NCBI GenBank assembly: GCA_020081605.1
Contig: JAHREC010000009.1
Coordinates: forward strand, 992,001-1,056,000
Direction: 5' to 3'
DNA: 64,000 bases
From: Albifimbria verrucaria
Taxonomy: Eukaryota; Ascomycota; Sordariomycetes; Hypocreales; Stachybotryaceae
Part shown: in pieces, positions 13,468-28,373 of the stretch
How the letters are laid out: each line of letters starts with the position of its first letter
Numbering within the stretch: position 1 is the stretch's first letter
The notes under the pieces: generated by a model
What the model was told of the DNA's origin: nothing
The model's input: only the letters and a program-made list of their open reading frames with translations
Databases searched by the model: none
Translations under genes and position numbers: made by a program

Positions 13468-14233
13468 TCAATTCTTACAAAACCAGAGACAAACCACTGG
13501 CCTCTCGTTGTCCCCGCCAGTGCGTGTTTTATCCCAACCGACCTCCCGCAATGTCTTATTCAGCATGTCTTTGTCAGCGCCTGTCACCTCCATCCCACGA
13601 TACCACTTGCCATTACCGCCGCTCATAATCTCGTAGCAACGATTCTTCTTGGGCGTTGGGTTTGTACACCCAAAGCCCTGAAGCAAATCCGCAAAGGTGG
13701 TGTTACAGGGGACATGCACGGCAGTGAAGGTGATTTGCGACTGTGCGGGAAGACGCCAAGGGGCGACGCTTGAACGAAAAACATGGACTTTGGTATGGTC
13801 GGCCGGGAAGAAATAGTTGTATCCTGGCTCGCAACCTAACCCGCCTGTAGAATTTGTCATTTGGGCGGCGGGCATGGTCGGGTCGATGCTCGGCCAGACT
13901 TGAGGTTGTCGGGGCAAAATGTTGCCTGCGCCGTTAGGTTGGTATGACACGGCCGGCTGAGGCACAAAACCGGGGGAGGCTGCGGCGCGGTCACATAGGT
14001 CGGAACCGGGGTGTAAGGGCCGGGCGGAGCATTTGGCGGTCCTATGTACGTTGTTCCGTAAGTCACGTTTGAAAAGGGTGATATCGTGCATCCGGACTCA
14101 TGGTGTAGCCAGGGCCTCCATAATGCGGGATGTACGGCTGCCCTTGGCTTGGAAGAGGAGTCCCATAAGGAGCAAAACTTGGGCGGCTACCTGTGGAGTC
14201 ACGTCCAGTGACAGGATTCCAGCCTCCAGACAT
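13468..14233 (-). CDS. Uncharacterised protein, Gly/Pro/Tyr-rich N-terminus and conserved-looking C-terminal domain
   Basis: Single-exon gene of about 255 residues after two one-base corrections (T run near 14078, C run near 13965); the corrected length is divisible by three. The start MSGGWNPVTGRD is the ATG at 14233. The first half is low-complexity, rich in G, P and Y (for example PPNAPPGPYTPVPTYV). The second half is ordered: FRSSVAPWRLP, HVPCNTTFADLLQGFGC, CYEIMSGGNGKWYRGMEV and a C-terminal VGWDKTRTGG followed by CLWFCKN. I recall this tail pattern (W-K/R-G, D-TRTG, final LWF) from uncharacterised fungal proteins but know no function. No signal peptide or membrane segment. It lies 3' of another minus-strand uncharacterised gene. 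Confidence 0.7.
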
Positions 14234-14322
14234 GATTGCGATTTCTGTGTTATGGAAACGATCTCGAGGACGATGAAGCGATAGGTGGGAGGTTGAGACT
14301 TGTCGCAGAGGGCGAAATGGTG

Positions 14323-15157
14323 TTAGTAATGTGATTGCCAGGTGCGTATCCAACGACCACCACTATGATCAAAGAATGTGATCCAACTTCCTCGAGCAGG
14401 AGCGTACTCCGTCGGTGCCCAGGTTTGAGGTGGGTAACCGTAAGCTGCGGCGAAGTAGTCGGGCTGATCCTGGTGGTAAAAAGGATGGCCGTGGAAGTAA
14501 GGAGATGGTAAGAGTTCTCGATTACCATACAGTGATACTTGGAAGTTGTCAGCAATTATATACCAGCAACCTTTAGTAGTGATGGAGTGAAGCCCGATGA
14601 AGATATTCACTGCAGCTTCACTTCTTGTCTCCATGTGCTGACGAGGGTGTCAATGAGCAAACACGTTGACAAACCTGGTGTCACATGCAGAGGCTGCCAT
14701 GTGTCGGTGTCCAAGTCAGAATATGAGTTCCTCTGTTCCAGTTCGTGGCCAAGTCCGTACCGTTCCCTTGTATCCTCTTCGTTGTCGCCTCCGAGGTTCG
14801 CAGCCAGGAAGAGCTCGGTGCTCCAGATGATGGTATCGCTGGCGTCGTAGAATGCACCAACAATGATCCAGGCCCAGAATTCGGCGTCCTGGCTCACCTT
14901 CAGATACTGCGTGACGACGAGCTTCGTCGCAGGAGCCGGGAGATTGTCTGTCTCGGTGGTGGTGGTGCGGACACGAACGTCAGGCAATCCGGGCATTGCC
15001 ACCTCGCACAACAAGAACTTGAAGGGACGTACGAGACGGGCGAGTTGGAGGACACGGAGAGACGGTAGAGATACGAAGCACCAGACAAAGCGGAGGGTAG
15101 GCAGATGGATTGCAAGGGGGCGGGAGTGGGTTATAAGAAGGTTTGTTTGGCCAGACG
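14323..15157 (-). CDS. Hypothetical protein, exon structure unresolved
   Basis: On the minus strand a frame is open from about 15157 to 14607 with protein-like content (RPFKFLLCEVAMPGLPDV, TKLVVTQYLKVSQDAEFWAW, IIVGAFYDASDTIIWSTELF). It has no ATG at its 5' side, so a first exon or a frame error must lie upstream. A second open stretch (14323-14540) reads PSPYFHGHPFYHQDQPDY and ends GRWIRTWQSHY; it may be the last exon, since the spacer contains GT and AG pairs. No family is recognised and no function is proposed. The exact ends are uncertain, and the two stretches could belong to different genes. Confidence 0.4.
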
Positions 15158-15692
15158 GATCGACTCAGTACGAATTGGAGAGCCCTGTGACGTTCAATCT
15201 TAGCTGCTGGGTGAATCACGAATCGTGATGACCCGAGGCGGAGTGAGCGCATGGTACAAGTTTGGGGTTTGCCGAGGACGGGATTGCCAGAGACATGGCC
15301 AGCACATGGAGTCGGCGAGTACCGAGTGTTGGTGAATCGATATGAAGCCTCGCGAGCATAGCAAGAGGGTCTGGAGGTCAAGTAATGCGGGTCACAGGGT
15401 TTGAAACGAATTGCATGTTGAATGAGCTCATGTAGAGCCGTGAATCGCGGATGCAGTAACTGGAATGATGCATCGCCTAATGGGATGCTTTGGCTGTTGA
15501 CCATGTACCCCTGAGTGAAGATTCACTTCGTCTCCACGAAGTTGTAGATGCTTCACACCCTTTCAAATTTGACGCGCAGAGGAACAGCCGGAGGCAAATC
15601 TGGCCAGCAAGAAAACCTCTGGTCCGTTCTGGTTTCCAGACACGAAACGAAAGCAACCGAACGCCGAAACATGCCCCAAAGCCGTGGTAAAA
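15158..15692. other. Intergenic region
   Basis: Frames here overlap on several strands and show no recognisable domain. The segment separates the unresolved hypothetical gene from the 3' end of the ankyrin gene, and may contain the first exon of the former. Confidence 0.4.
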
Positions 15693-16488
15693 TCATCGAT
15701 CGTCATCACTCTCTTCGACTGACACTACCCTTACGCCTCCGCCCTTCTTTGCAGCCGCAGCCGCCTCAATCTCCTTCTTGAGCTGCTGGCGGCGTCCAAC
15801 CTCGGTGACCAGCCCCTTGAGGTATACTTCTGCCTGTACGGTGGCGCTGTAGGCGGCGGGCGTCCAGTTCCAGATGTTGCGTTTCTCGACGTCGGCACCG
15901 GCAGCAAGGAGCGTGCGAAGAGCGAGCAGGTTACCGTTGCCGCTGGCGAAGTGTAATGCCGTGTTTCCTTCGTTGTCCGCTCGCTGGACGGCTTCTTGGG
16001 CCCACCGGGCACATAGGTCAACAGCAGCTGGAGTATGGTGTCGTGTCCTCCACGGCTGGCTTCCATGATGGCATCGCGGCCACGGGCATCGCGACGAAGA
16101 ATGCAGGAGGCGTCATGGTCGCAAAGAAGATGAACGACGTCAACGTGGCCGGCGGCGGCGGCGAGCATCAGAGCTGTCTGATGGGCCTCATTGAGGGCTG
16201 GACAGGGGTCCTCGTGGCCAGCAGCGAGGAGGGCCTCGCAGATATCGCGGTGGCCGAGGGAAGCGGCAAGATGTAGGTTCGAGTTGGACTGGCCGGAGGG
16301 TGTGGCGTCTGGGTTGTGGACGAGCGAGGGATGGGACTTGAGGATGCGTTTGACGAGGGAGCATCTGCGGCGTGTATGGCCCTTCGCAGACGGATGGAAG
16401 GGTCAATCCTAGCAGGAGGCAGACAAGTCAGTAAACGGATTGGCCGTGGCTGGAAGGGAGAGCGCTTACATGGCGGGCGATCTGTCAT
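15693..16488 (-). CDS. Ankyrin-repeat protein resembling TORC2 subunit Avo2
   Basis: About 245 residues with four ankyrin-like repeats. In order: DPSIRLRRAIHAADAP, then after a one-base correction near 16362 a repeat containing SNLHLAASLGHRDICEALL, then TALMLAAAAGHVDVVHLLC, then GRDAIMEASRGGHDTILQLL, and after a correction near 15998 NTALHFASGNG with a LAAGADVEKRN-like repeat. A charged coiled tail (about KKEIEAAAAKK) ends in EESDDDR. A 61-nt intron (GTAAGC, branch TTTACTGAC, CTAG) splits the N-terminus. Adding one C near 16476 makes the ATG at 16488 read MTDRPA and then splice in frame; the corrected length is divisible by three. From memory, fungal proteins annotated as Avo2 share this repeat order; in yeast Avo2 binds TORC2 but is non-essential. 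The assignment is a family-level inference. Confidence 0.75.
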
Positions 16489-17189
16489 GGCGGGTGTGCA
16501 GGGTCCATGCAGAGCAAGCTCATGCGGTGACGATGCAGAGGGTGGAAGGGAGAAGAAGGAGGGCCGAGTGAAGTCATCACTGGAGCTGGAGCCGGAGCCA
16601 GGCCCAGGCCCAGAGCCAGATGGAGCTGCTGCTGCTGCGCCCCACCAGCCACGCTAAGCTACCCCTGGAAACCTGGCAGCTGGGAGGCTCGAACCCCGCA
16701 TTCAGGCACTGCAGCACAGCGTCGAGGTGCGCTAAATACGGAGCCTAGCGGGCCGGCTGTGCGCTACAGTAAAGTCCTCCACTGCGCCCCCGTTAGTGAT
16801 TAGTGACACATGTCAAGCAACATTTTAGTCTACGCGTGGCCACCATATTGAAGCAACACGCTTTGGCGGTGCAGTAGAAGAAACAACAAGGGCAGAGTCA
16901 AACAGTTAAACGCAATGGCTTGATTTTAATGCATAAAATGTTGAAATTCTGCAAAATCACTCACGAATTGACTTGTTTTTATTTTTATTTTTATTTTTTA
17001 TTGTCCTAGGCTCGAGTGTCTCGAGCATCTTGCAACTTTGTAACCAAGTACAGCAATCGATACATTCGTCCATCAACCATCACAAGCCAAAATAGGTAAT
17101 CCACCAACACCAAATTGGGCTCTCCAACGCTCCGTCAATACGGAATTCTTCTAAGCCAAAGACGACAAAATCTCAGTTCAATTCATGGC
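16489..17189. other. Intergenic region between two minus-strand genes
   Basis: It holds the 5' side of the ankyrin gene and the 3' side of the DUF3140/HVA1 gene. The part at 16560-16650 is purine-rich and G-rich; 16900-17010 is AT-rich and contains a short TTTTA repeat. No gene is seen. Confidence 0.5.
16975..17001. repeat. TTTTA-type microsatellite
   Basis: About five imperfect copies of an ATTTTT/TTTTTA unit directly downstream of the DUF3140/HVA1 stop. It is simple sequence with no evident function. Confidence 0.7.
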
Positions 17190-18270
17190 TCAGTTTGATT
17201 GCCTTGGAACCCCCGCATCCAACACCACTGCTGGGTCCTCCTCGTTGCCCTTCCGTGACACCTCGTTGCCCTTCTTAGTCGTGATGGTTGTCCTGTAAGC
17301 CGTGGAACGCACCCATGGTTAGCAATTAGTTCTATAGACAACAAGTTTCCAGCATGTATACTCACGTCTCCGGTTTGACGTCGAGGACCTTGCCCTCTGG
17401 CTGGCCTTGGCCCCAGTTCCAGCTTACCGTGTCGCCCTTCTTGGGTTTCTTGGATCCGTCGCTGCCCTTGTTATCATCATCGTCGTCCTCTTCTTCTTCT
17501 TCCTCTTCCTCCTCCTCATCTTGCTCTTTGTCTTGTTGCTTAGATCCATTCTTTTTGGTGTCTTGCGACCTGGTCTGTCGTCCATTGGATTGCTTCTCTG
17601 TATTCTCTTCCTCTTTTCCGTCTGCCTCCTCGTCCTCGTCTATCTCCTCTATCTCCTCAATCTCACCGTCTTCCTCTGCTTCTTCCTCATCTTGGCCAGC
17701 ACCGTTAGATTCGCCTTTTCGAGTCTCTCGCTTCTTGTTGGCGCCAGATTGGGCCCCAGTTGCCTTTCGCTTGTCGCCCGTCTGCTTCTCGTCTGCTTCT
17801 TCTTCCCCATCATCCTCCTCTTCCTCGGCGTCCTCAGTCTTGCCTCTCTTCTTCAGGATATCGTGACCCCAGTTCTTTAGCGAAGCATACGACTTGGTCT
17901 TCTTGAGCTCCTCGACCGACTTCTCATTGTCGATCTTTTCCTCCTGGGCGAGGTGTCGCTTGCTGCGGTGCCAATTCAGCGCAAGTCACCACAACGTTGC
18001 AGGGTGGCTTTGTACTAACCAGTAGGATACAACCTTTCGCATGTGCTGGACCTGATCTTCCGTATACTTCTCCGGCTCCTTCTTGGGGTTAGCTTGGAGG
18101 ATCTCGACAATCTTGCGGCCGCTGTCATGGCCGACGGACTCTCCTCCGCCGTCTTCCTTGGGCCATCCCGCGCTCCGGGAGTCGTCCGACTTGAGCCACT
18201 TCTCCAACTCGGACGCCGTCATGTTGATCAGCTCATTGAACTCTTCAATCACCTCGTTCTTGTCCTTCAT
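17190..18270 (-). CDS. DUF3140 domain + acidic linker + HVA1-family TUDOR-like domain protein
   Basis: The N-terminal part (about residues 1-100: EVIEEFNELINMTASELEKW, GHDSGRKIVEILQANPKKEP, EDQVQHMRKVVSYCKRH) matches DUF3140, a small helical domain found in fungi and bacteria. A very acidic, low-complexity linker (about residues 125-260, mostly E, D, K) follows. The C-terminus (KGDTVSWNWGQGQPEGKV, then KKGNEVSRKGNEEDPAVV) matches the hypervirulence-associated TUDOR-like domain (HVA1, DUF2945). Start at ATG 18270; two introns, about 17963-18021 and 17292-17365. Reading the whole linker on the minus strand I found no frame error, so this gene is intact, unlike most neighbours. Function unknown; the two domains are known to co-occur. 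The long acidic run suggests a soluble, perhaps chromatin-associated or chaperone-like protein, which is inference. Confidence 0.85.
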
Positions 18271-21228
<2,958 letters not shown>

Positions 21229-21796
21229 ATTCGGTCTTGTCTTGACAACTTGGCCACAGCCGAAGCTCTTGGGTTGACCTTGGATAGTTCGGGGCTGCTG
21301 GTAAATTGATTGCGGTGGAGGAATGAAGGAATTGAGATAGTGCGGTTTAATGCCACATGAAGTGAATTATATAGTCCGATCAATATTCACTGCCCTTTGG
21401 TACCTATCCTCTGCTTATTGTGAATGTAATTCACATGTCGATATTCAAGGTTCCGATTGTTGATTCCTCCATTTTGCGCACATCATCCTCCAATCAACAT
21501 TCTCAAAACAACTATTTCTAGGGTAAAGTCTCACATGGAACATATTGGTACCCTTATATTAACAGCATCTTATACGCATACTCTAGCATAGCTAATCTGC
21601 AATGTCCACAGAATCCACGTAGGTATTGTAATCAGCACCTACAGACAGGATTGCTACCCTTTACCTGATATACCAGCAAAGAAACATTTATAGGCTTTGA
21701 ATTACAATTTAATAGCCCGGGCTGGTTCCTGCAGCAGGCGGTAGTCTCGCTGCCGGTATAAACAGTAGTCGAAAACAATATTAAGCCATCATCTTT
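21229..21796. other. Intergenic region between convergent gene ends
   Basis: The 3' regions of the cutinase (plus) and membrane-ankyrin gene (minus) meet here. It is AT-rich and contains no recognisable frame. Confidence 0.5.
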
Positions 21797-24700
21797 TTAG
21801 TTATTTGGGTAACCCGTCTCTTGCCCATGGTTCCGAAGATGGGTTTGGAGCAACTCCACTATTTCATCCTGGCCAAGCTGTTTGGCTAAGTCGAGAGGTA
21901 ACTTATTCTCGTGCGAATGATTCAAATTGATGCGGCCGTCCTCGAGGAGCAGCTTGACCACGTTGGTTTTTCTGTGCTTAATGGCAAAATGTAGTGCGCT
22001 CTTTGGGTCGGTGCGCATGTCTGCGAGGAGTCGACGAACCACCGCCTTGTGCCCCTTTGCCGTCGCAATCATGAGAGCTGGAAGGCCAAGCCATTGATCA
22101 CAGTCCTTATCCAGCCTAAGGAGGAAATCAACAGCTGAAACCTGTCCGAACCTGGCTGCAAATGCTAAGCACCTGTCTGAGAATTCCACCCCGAAGTCGG
22201 CGAGCAGCCGAAGCATGGCGACGTTTCCGTCACTTGCAAAGCCCTCAGTAGCAGATTTGAGATATTCGGCAGGTCTGGTCCCCTCCTCGAGTAGCGATAG
22301 GGTTAAAGCCATCCATTTAGGCTCAGATGGGTCTGCAAATTCGATTGTGATTTCATCGAGTTTGTCGGTCGAGAAGCCGAAGTTTCGAAATGATAGTAGG
22401 AAGATACCCTTCTGGTGATCGGCCCATCCTTCTGCGTTAGACGCGGGTCGTTCCAAACCCTCCTTAAGGTACCTCTCTCCGTCAGAAGATGCATCTATAA
22501 GCTTCTTTAATCTTTCGAGACTTTTAGCGCTGTACAAGTCCAACGCGGATACGATTTTGGCGCAATGGTGTCTCCTTGGGCTCCACTGTAATACGTCTTC
22601 CTCCCAAAACCTGGAAAGCTGGAGTAGGGACGCTACGAGCTCCCTCTCGCACGGAAGTAACTCTTTGCAAGTGCTCTGCTCGTATCGCTTGTAATATTGC
22701 TGAAGAAATAGGAAATCCTTTGAAAAGGGTGATTTACCGGAGAATTTGATGTGCTTAAATCTCTCTTTTCGACCGGTAGCTAGTTTCATGAATGCATATC
22801 CCATCCATTCTTGTCGAATTCTGTCTATCAGTGTGGAAGTGATGAGGAGGGAGGCTTCAGAAGCTGTTCCCAGTCCACTGCTGCTGAACCGATTGGCAGC
22901 TTCGGTGATTGCGGTGGTTGTCCAGCAGAGTCTGCCGCCTTCTCGCCGCACAACAAGGTCGCCAGCGTTGAGGAAGGTATGTTCAACAAGCTTCTTCAGC
23001 AGGATTGAGTAGAGATCATGAGCACATTCTGTAGTTAGGTCATTCGTGGTAATTCGAACCATGGCAGATAACGTCTTCATCGACTTGCCAACCACAGTAT
23101 TGAAGACACCACCGAACAAAGCAGAACCCCCTGCGCGGTATTGAGGCGGCTCCAATTGTTGGGGACTGAGCCTGCGGCTCCGGTGCCCATAGCGTGGACA
23201 GGTCGAGCACATGGTTATGCTCAAGCGACAATGTACGAGGCGAAAGCGATACCCAAGACTTTGTGTCTAGCCACAGCTCGAGATCCTTAAGGGCATCCAA
23301 ATAATCTCTGCCGCCAAGGAATACGACTCGTTCTAGCTGTTGACCATGGTGCTTACGCCTAATCGACCAGACCATAAGACTCAGAATTGCTTCGAGCGTC
23401 GTTGGATCAATGTACCACTTTCGACTGTGGCCGGGGTCGGCTTTCTTGAGGGTCAAGGGAATAACTTCCGGTTTGTCGTGGAGCCGACCTGATGTACACA
23501 TGGTCACCCCCAAGCTCATGTCCACGGATTCGATGAATGTATCGGGGGCATGAACACCTCTGTTGCCTCACATATTGCATCTGCAAGCTGTCGTGCCTTG
23601 ACACGCACTGCAACCTTGTTATCCTCCCAAGGCGGGATCGCGCCCAAGTTGGTTCTCCCTCGAGGGACATTGCCAGTTAAATGAGCCAGCCTTTCTCTGA
23701 GCAACACCAAGTCCTTGACTCGCCGATCCCCAGTTTGCTGGGGTACCGGCCCGCTGGAGGGCTCACTGTCGGTCGCCTCTGGGTCGTGCAAAACGGCGTG
23801 TTGGACGTGTATCGACTCGATAGGTGAGTCCTTGCCATACCAAATCCTCTGTGCAAGCCAATCTAGTTCATGTCCGACTGCACCCTGAACTCCAGCCAGC
23901 TCGTTATCTTCGTCTCTCAACCGTTTCGCTCGCAACAGCCCCCTTAGAAAGCTCATGACCACTGTGATTCCTAGTTGGGCCAAGGCGACGTACGCGTTCA
24001 TCCCCTCAGGCCAACAAATTGAGCGACATATCCTCCGGCCGTGAAAGTGATAGCGGCCCATGTGTAAAGGTGAAAATTCTTATCATTCAATTTCGTCGAG
24101 ATGACGTATTCGGAGAGATGTTTCCTATTGTCTCTTGGGTCCTCAATGTAGGCATATGGTCTAAATGTCTGCTCTCCAACAACCTGGTTTCCAGGCTGGA
24201 GCCACATCAAGCGCGGCCCTGGTTCGGTCTTGCGGTGATATCTTGTTTCCTGAGTGAATTCGCCGATGAGAGCAGCGCAGGTAAACATGCCGGCGCACAG
24301 AAAAGCTGTTCCGAGGATGAAGCTGAGGGCTGAGCGATTTTGACGGAATGCGCTGGCCGTATCGATGGTGGATTCTGGAAAGCCATCCCGTGTCCACTGT
24401 TCTCTCCAGGAAACAAGTCCGGCCATAACCATGACGCCGAACTGGAGGATAACGCCGAGGGTAGCGACCAGGTAGAATATGAGCGTGGGCAACTTCCTGA
24501 TGCCCACGTTGAGAGAGAGGCTGGGGTTGTTGAGGACGCCGTCCTCCTCCGAATCAGTTCCTTTGGCTAGAGGCATGTGTGGGTGCGCCTCTACCTTGAT
24601 TGATGCAGGTGCCTCTGTAGATGATGTAACTCCCACCTCCTCGTCTAAAACCACACCGTCTTCAGAGCTTGGTTGGTTTTTACCTATCAAAGTCCGCATC

Positions 24701-25266
24701 CTCTTGGATATCGATCCCGGTACGATGCCGAAAAGACACTTCCAAACGGCGTGTATAGGACTCGGGCTGTTCTCAGTCTTGGTCCAGTCATTTTTACCTT
24801 CAGCTGTTACAAGATGCCGTCGGAAGATGTGAAGCCCCATATTCCGGTCGCCCTTCTCCATATCCGTGGGGTAATGAACGAGTTCTAGAATCGTCGGTCG
24901 GCCGAGCACACGAGTGATACCAGTTTGGTTGAAGAGCTCGCAGACGTCACGACCGGTCGAAGTACATAGCTCGGCCTCGACAACACCGTTCCCCTCTTGG
25001 GCCCGCCCAATGAACGCTCGCAAAGATGCGCCGCCACAGACACGAATGACGGAGACGATGGCGGTGATGACTCCAATCGGAGCCATGGCAAATATGAGAT
25101 AGTCAACGAAGTTTGTGCTCTCGCTGAGGTACTGTTTGGTCATTTGCTCGCCGAAGAGGGCCAGGAGGGGGCCAAGGTCGGTCGCCAAATTGTTGGAGAA
25201 GTCGTCAAGGTCGCTGGCCCCAGCCGCCAGCGAAACAAGGGTGAAGAGGAAGCATTGTCTCAACAT
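21797..25266 (-). CDS. Large membrane-anchored ankyrin-repeat protein
   Basis: A single-exon gene of about 1,157 residues. It begins with a signal-like segment (MLRQCFLFTLVSLAAGASD), then further hydrophobic segments (YLIFAMAPIGVITAIVSVI; FYLVATLGVILQFGVMVMAG; SFILGTAFLCAGMFTCAALI; VALAQLGITVVMSFLRGLL), a soluble middle, and C-terminal ankyrin-type repeats (LPALMIATAKGHKAVVRRLL; SALHFAIKHRKTNVVKLLLE; LPLDLAKQLGQDEIVELLQ). The N-terminal block with GEQMTKQYLSEST and LRAFIGRAQEGNG is one I recall from a multi-copy family in Fusarium-like genomes annotated only as ankyrin repeat protein; no function is known. One-base losses occur near 24004 (C/G run), 23545, 23160 and 23130; correcting four gives a length divisible by three. 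The start is the ATG at 25266. Confidence 0.8.
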
Positions 25267-26492
25267 TGCTACCAAGTGTGGTAATCGGGGCTGTTGTCGT
25301 CGGAATGGCGCGGTACACCATGAGAGAGTAGGCGGACGGCAGCGTGCAATTCTGGCAGCTTCTCATGAGGGACGAGCGCTTTGAAGAATGAGCTGCATTT
25401 CTGTCGACAACAAATGAAATCGTGCCAGGTCCCGCTCGCCCAGGGTCTTGTTGACGAGACCTGCAGATACAGGCTGGCTGGGTCATTGATGATTGGGCCA
25501 TTCGGAGCGAAATGGTTCCTGTTACTGGTTGAGCATAGACCCCAATCAGAGGTGTCACACAGGTCTATAAAGGCTGTGATGTTTTATTTATTGGTGAAAG
25601 TTGTCCATCCATTATAATTGCCGGCAAAATCCTTAATCAATTCACTGTCTTTGTTTCTATCAGTTACGTTGAAGTTAAGTGATATTGCTCTCGTAATGCT
25701 TCGTACTCACAGCGCAATTGGCCTCGTTTTACCACACAGTGTCTCTAACAGTTTTCCTATTTTAAAATCATTCATTGCCACTTCCTAAAATATTAAGTTT
25801 GAATAAATTGGATCCCCAACCACTGGAGACGCTGCGTGGATATATTGCTCCTCCGTACGTAGCATGTACGCCTCTGGTATTCCAACTGCTACTACCTACC
25901 AGGCAATCATTGAGTGGTGCCTTGGCGCAAATTCAAGAGAAAAGGAAACAGTGCCAAGTTCTCTGACCTTGTTCAGCCCATCTCGTATGAGTGAGTGAAT
26001 GACCATGTGTTATGCTCTTCCCCATGATTCTCTCAGCATACATTGAACTTGATCCATTATATATCTCACCAAAAATGTACTTGGCTGGGGTGTTTTGGGG
26101 TTCACAAAAATGGCGGGTCTTGGGTTCCATTTTCTGAAGGCCTAACATTGACACCGTGACTATATATGTAACCAAATAGTCCATGATTGGTGTTATCTGA
26201 TGCGCGAATACGACGGAAATGAGCTTCGGGGTCTAACAAAAGTCCCGTGGGTACAGGCAACGCTCCACTACGCTTTCGGTATGCTTACTACTATGGCTCA
26301 GACCCTGCAGCTACCAGAGGCCTGGTCTGTCTTACCTATCGGATGTGGTGGAGACAAATGATCCAGGGCAACGGGTAGCGTAGCCGAAGGCTGTAATATA
26401 ACAATAGCCGCGCCCTGGCCTATCTTGCCGGCTTCTCTGTCTTGGCTTTTGCAACACTCAACACTTGACCACCATCAGGTGTTTCTTCCATC
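25267..26492. other. Intergenic region between divergent genes
   Basis: Promoters of the membrane-ankyrin gene (minus) and the peptidase-like gene (plus). A TATAACAATAG stretch at about 26396 lies some 95 bases before the peptidase ATG. No coding region is recognised. Confidence 0.5.
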
Positions 26493-28214
26493 ATGGACAG
26501 AAAAAGCCTCATAGACGAGGGCTCCCGGAAGCCCCCATCTCCATCCTTCCGCAGAAATCGTTCAGGGATTGTTGGATGGACTGCGCTGGCCTTTTGGCCC
26601 TTTTTCTCTGGCATCAATCCATCGATCCGACAGCGCAGTTGGGACCCTACTCGTATGATGGAGAAACTATTGAGTGGCAGCAGTGCGGAAAGGTTGGCGA
26701 GCATGAAGTGGAATGTGGAGAAATTACAGTGCCCATGGACCAATTCAACGCAACTAACTCTGGAGACAAGACATTCAGCATCCCAGTGATTAGAATGCGC
26801 GCCGAAAATGCCACAAAGAATCTCATCTTCAATCCTGGCGGCCCAGGTGGCAGTGGATTAGAATTCATGTACAGGCGCGGCGAGCAGCTGAGAGCCGTTA
26901 TTGGCAATGGTTTCCACATCGTTTCATTTGATCCACGCGGCGTCAACATGTCGCGACCTCTGGCGACCTGCTACCCTGACGATGATGCTCGTACAAGACT
27001 ATCTCCTATCCGAGAGGCCAATGTTATGGAGAACAGTGCGGAGGTATATGCTTGGACCAGCAACTTTGTGCGGAGTTGTGCCGACACAATGGGAGAACAC
27101 GGGAGATACATAGACACACCTCAAACGGCTGCTGATATGAACAGCATCCTTGAGGCATTGGGCCAATACGATATGAACTACTGGGGTTTAGCTACGGTAC
27201 GCTTCTGGGCCAAACGTATGCTACTCTGTTCCCTGAGCGTTCCAAGAGAGTCATCATCGACGGTGTAGTCAATCAATTCGAGTGGTACGGGGCGTTGGCT
27301 GAAACTAGCGACTTTACCGATACAGAGAATGTCTTTCATGGGTTCGTTGAAGAGTGCATCAAGGCTGGCAAGGACTGCAGCTTAACCTCGCTTGCCTCGA
27401 CCAAAGAAGAGCTACTTGAACTACTCTCAAACCTGGGAAAGGAACTAGAGTCTGACCAAATCAGTGTCTACCTCAACAACACTGTCTATGGTATCCTAGA
27501 TCATCAGAAGCTATGGTTCAATGGCATCTTCCCGACACTTTACAAGCCCGCCGGATGGCATGGGCTAGCGGAACGGCTTGCAAACGTTCTAAATGGCAAC
27601 GCTACCGATGCATTTCTCGACTACGGTTTGGAGAAAGCATTCGCTATGGCTGGTGATGCACTCTATGTGGTCCATCTGAACGATGGAAAGTCGGGCCCAA
27701 AACATTGGTCTCAAAAGCGAACAGACCTACTCGATATCCTTCTTCCAGCTCAGAACAAATCGGCGTTCCTGGCGATAGAGAACAAGTTCCACTTCATGAA
27801 ACAACAGTGGTCGATCCCCAAACTCATGGATATGTACCAAAGAAGGGTGTCAAGACTGCACACCCGTTGCTGATCTTGTCAACGACTTATGATCCTGTGT
27901 GCCCGCTTGACTCGGCTCGTGTGGCTAGGGATGCTTTTGAAGGGTCACGTCTTGTAGAGTTGAAGGGTTATGGTCATTGCACTTTGGCTATGGAGTCGGC
28001 GTGCATTGCCAAGCATGTTCGAGAATTCATATACGAGGGCACGTTGCCGGCAGGTGACGTTCAGTGTGAAGTGGACAACAAGTATTTTGAGTCGCCTGAG
28101 GAAAAGCAGCAAGCGTTGGAGGCAGCTTCTGCACATGGTTCGGAAGAGCAACGTATCAAGGCAGCACAGCTCATCTTGGCGCAAGGGATGGAATGGCCTT
28201 CGAGGTGGAATTAA
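26493..28214 (+). CDS. S33-family tripeptidyl-aminopeptidase-like alpha/beta hydrolase, N-terminally anchored
   Basis: Likely removes residues or tripeptides from peptide N-termini at the cell surface or in the secretory pathway. About 574 residues after three one-base corrections (T run near 26597, T run near 27192, C run near 27838); the corrected length is divisible by three. A basic N-terminus precedes one hydrophobic anchor (about residues 30-46). The oxyanion region is NLIFNPGGPGGSGLEFM and VSFDPRGVNMSRP. The nucleophile motif G-F-S-Y-G appears once the frame near 27192 is corrected. The acid is in LSTTYDPVCPL and the histidine in GYGHCTL, inside the C-terminal TAP-like domain. The C-terminus carries a charged helix (EEKQQALEAASAHG). 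The family pattern matches bacterial and fungal tripeptidyl aminopeptidase / proline iminopeptidase relatives. Substrate not known. Confidence 0.87.
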
Positions 28215-28373
28215 AGCATGTAATTAATGGTTTGATTGACATGAAATGCTTCTGCTTTATTATCGATAATTTGAGTGTATCATCCATGTATCCGACATCT
28301 ACAAACCAAGCATGCTGTTCTTGAAGGATGTGATAAAATAAGAAGATGCAGGCACACACCGAAAACCATTGCC

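Noticed and set aside
16426..16488. Start codon of the AVO2-like gene created by splicing (AT before the intron, G after it)
   Set aside because: As written the only in-frame start is a split ATG. But adding one C in the CCC run near 16476, matching the window-wide error pattern, gives a normal ATG at 16488 in frame with the same intron and a total length divisible by three, which is simpler.
17354..17880. Serine-rich and leucine-rich plus-strand frames
   Set aside because: They are the complement of the Glu/Asp-rich linker of the DUF3140/HVA1 gene; GAA/GAG runs read as TTC/CTC on the other strand.
26493..28214. Serine carboxypeptidase S10
   Set aside because: The nucleophile motif and the TAP-like C-terminal region fit S33 alpha/beta hydrolases; the S10 GESYAG motif is absent.
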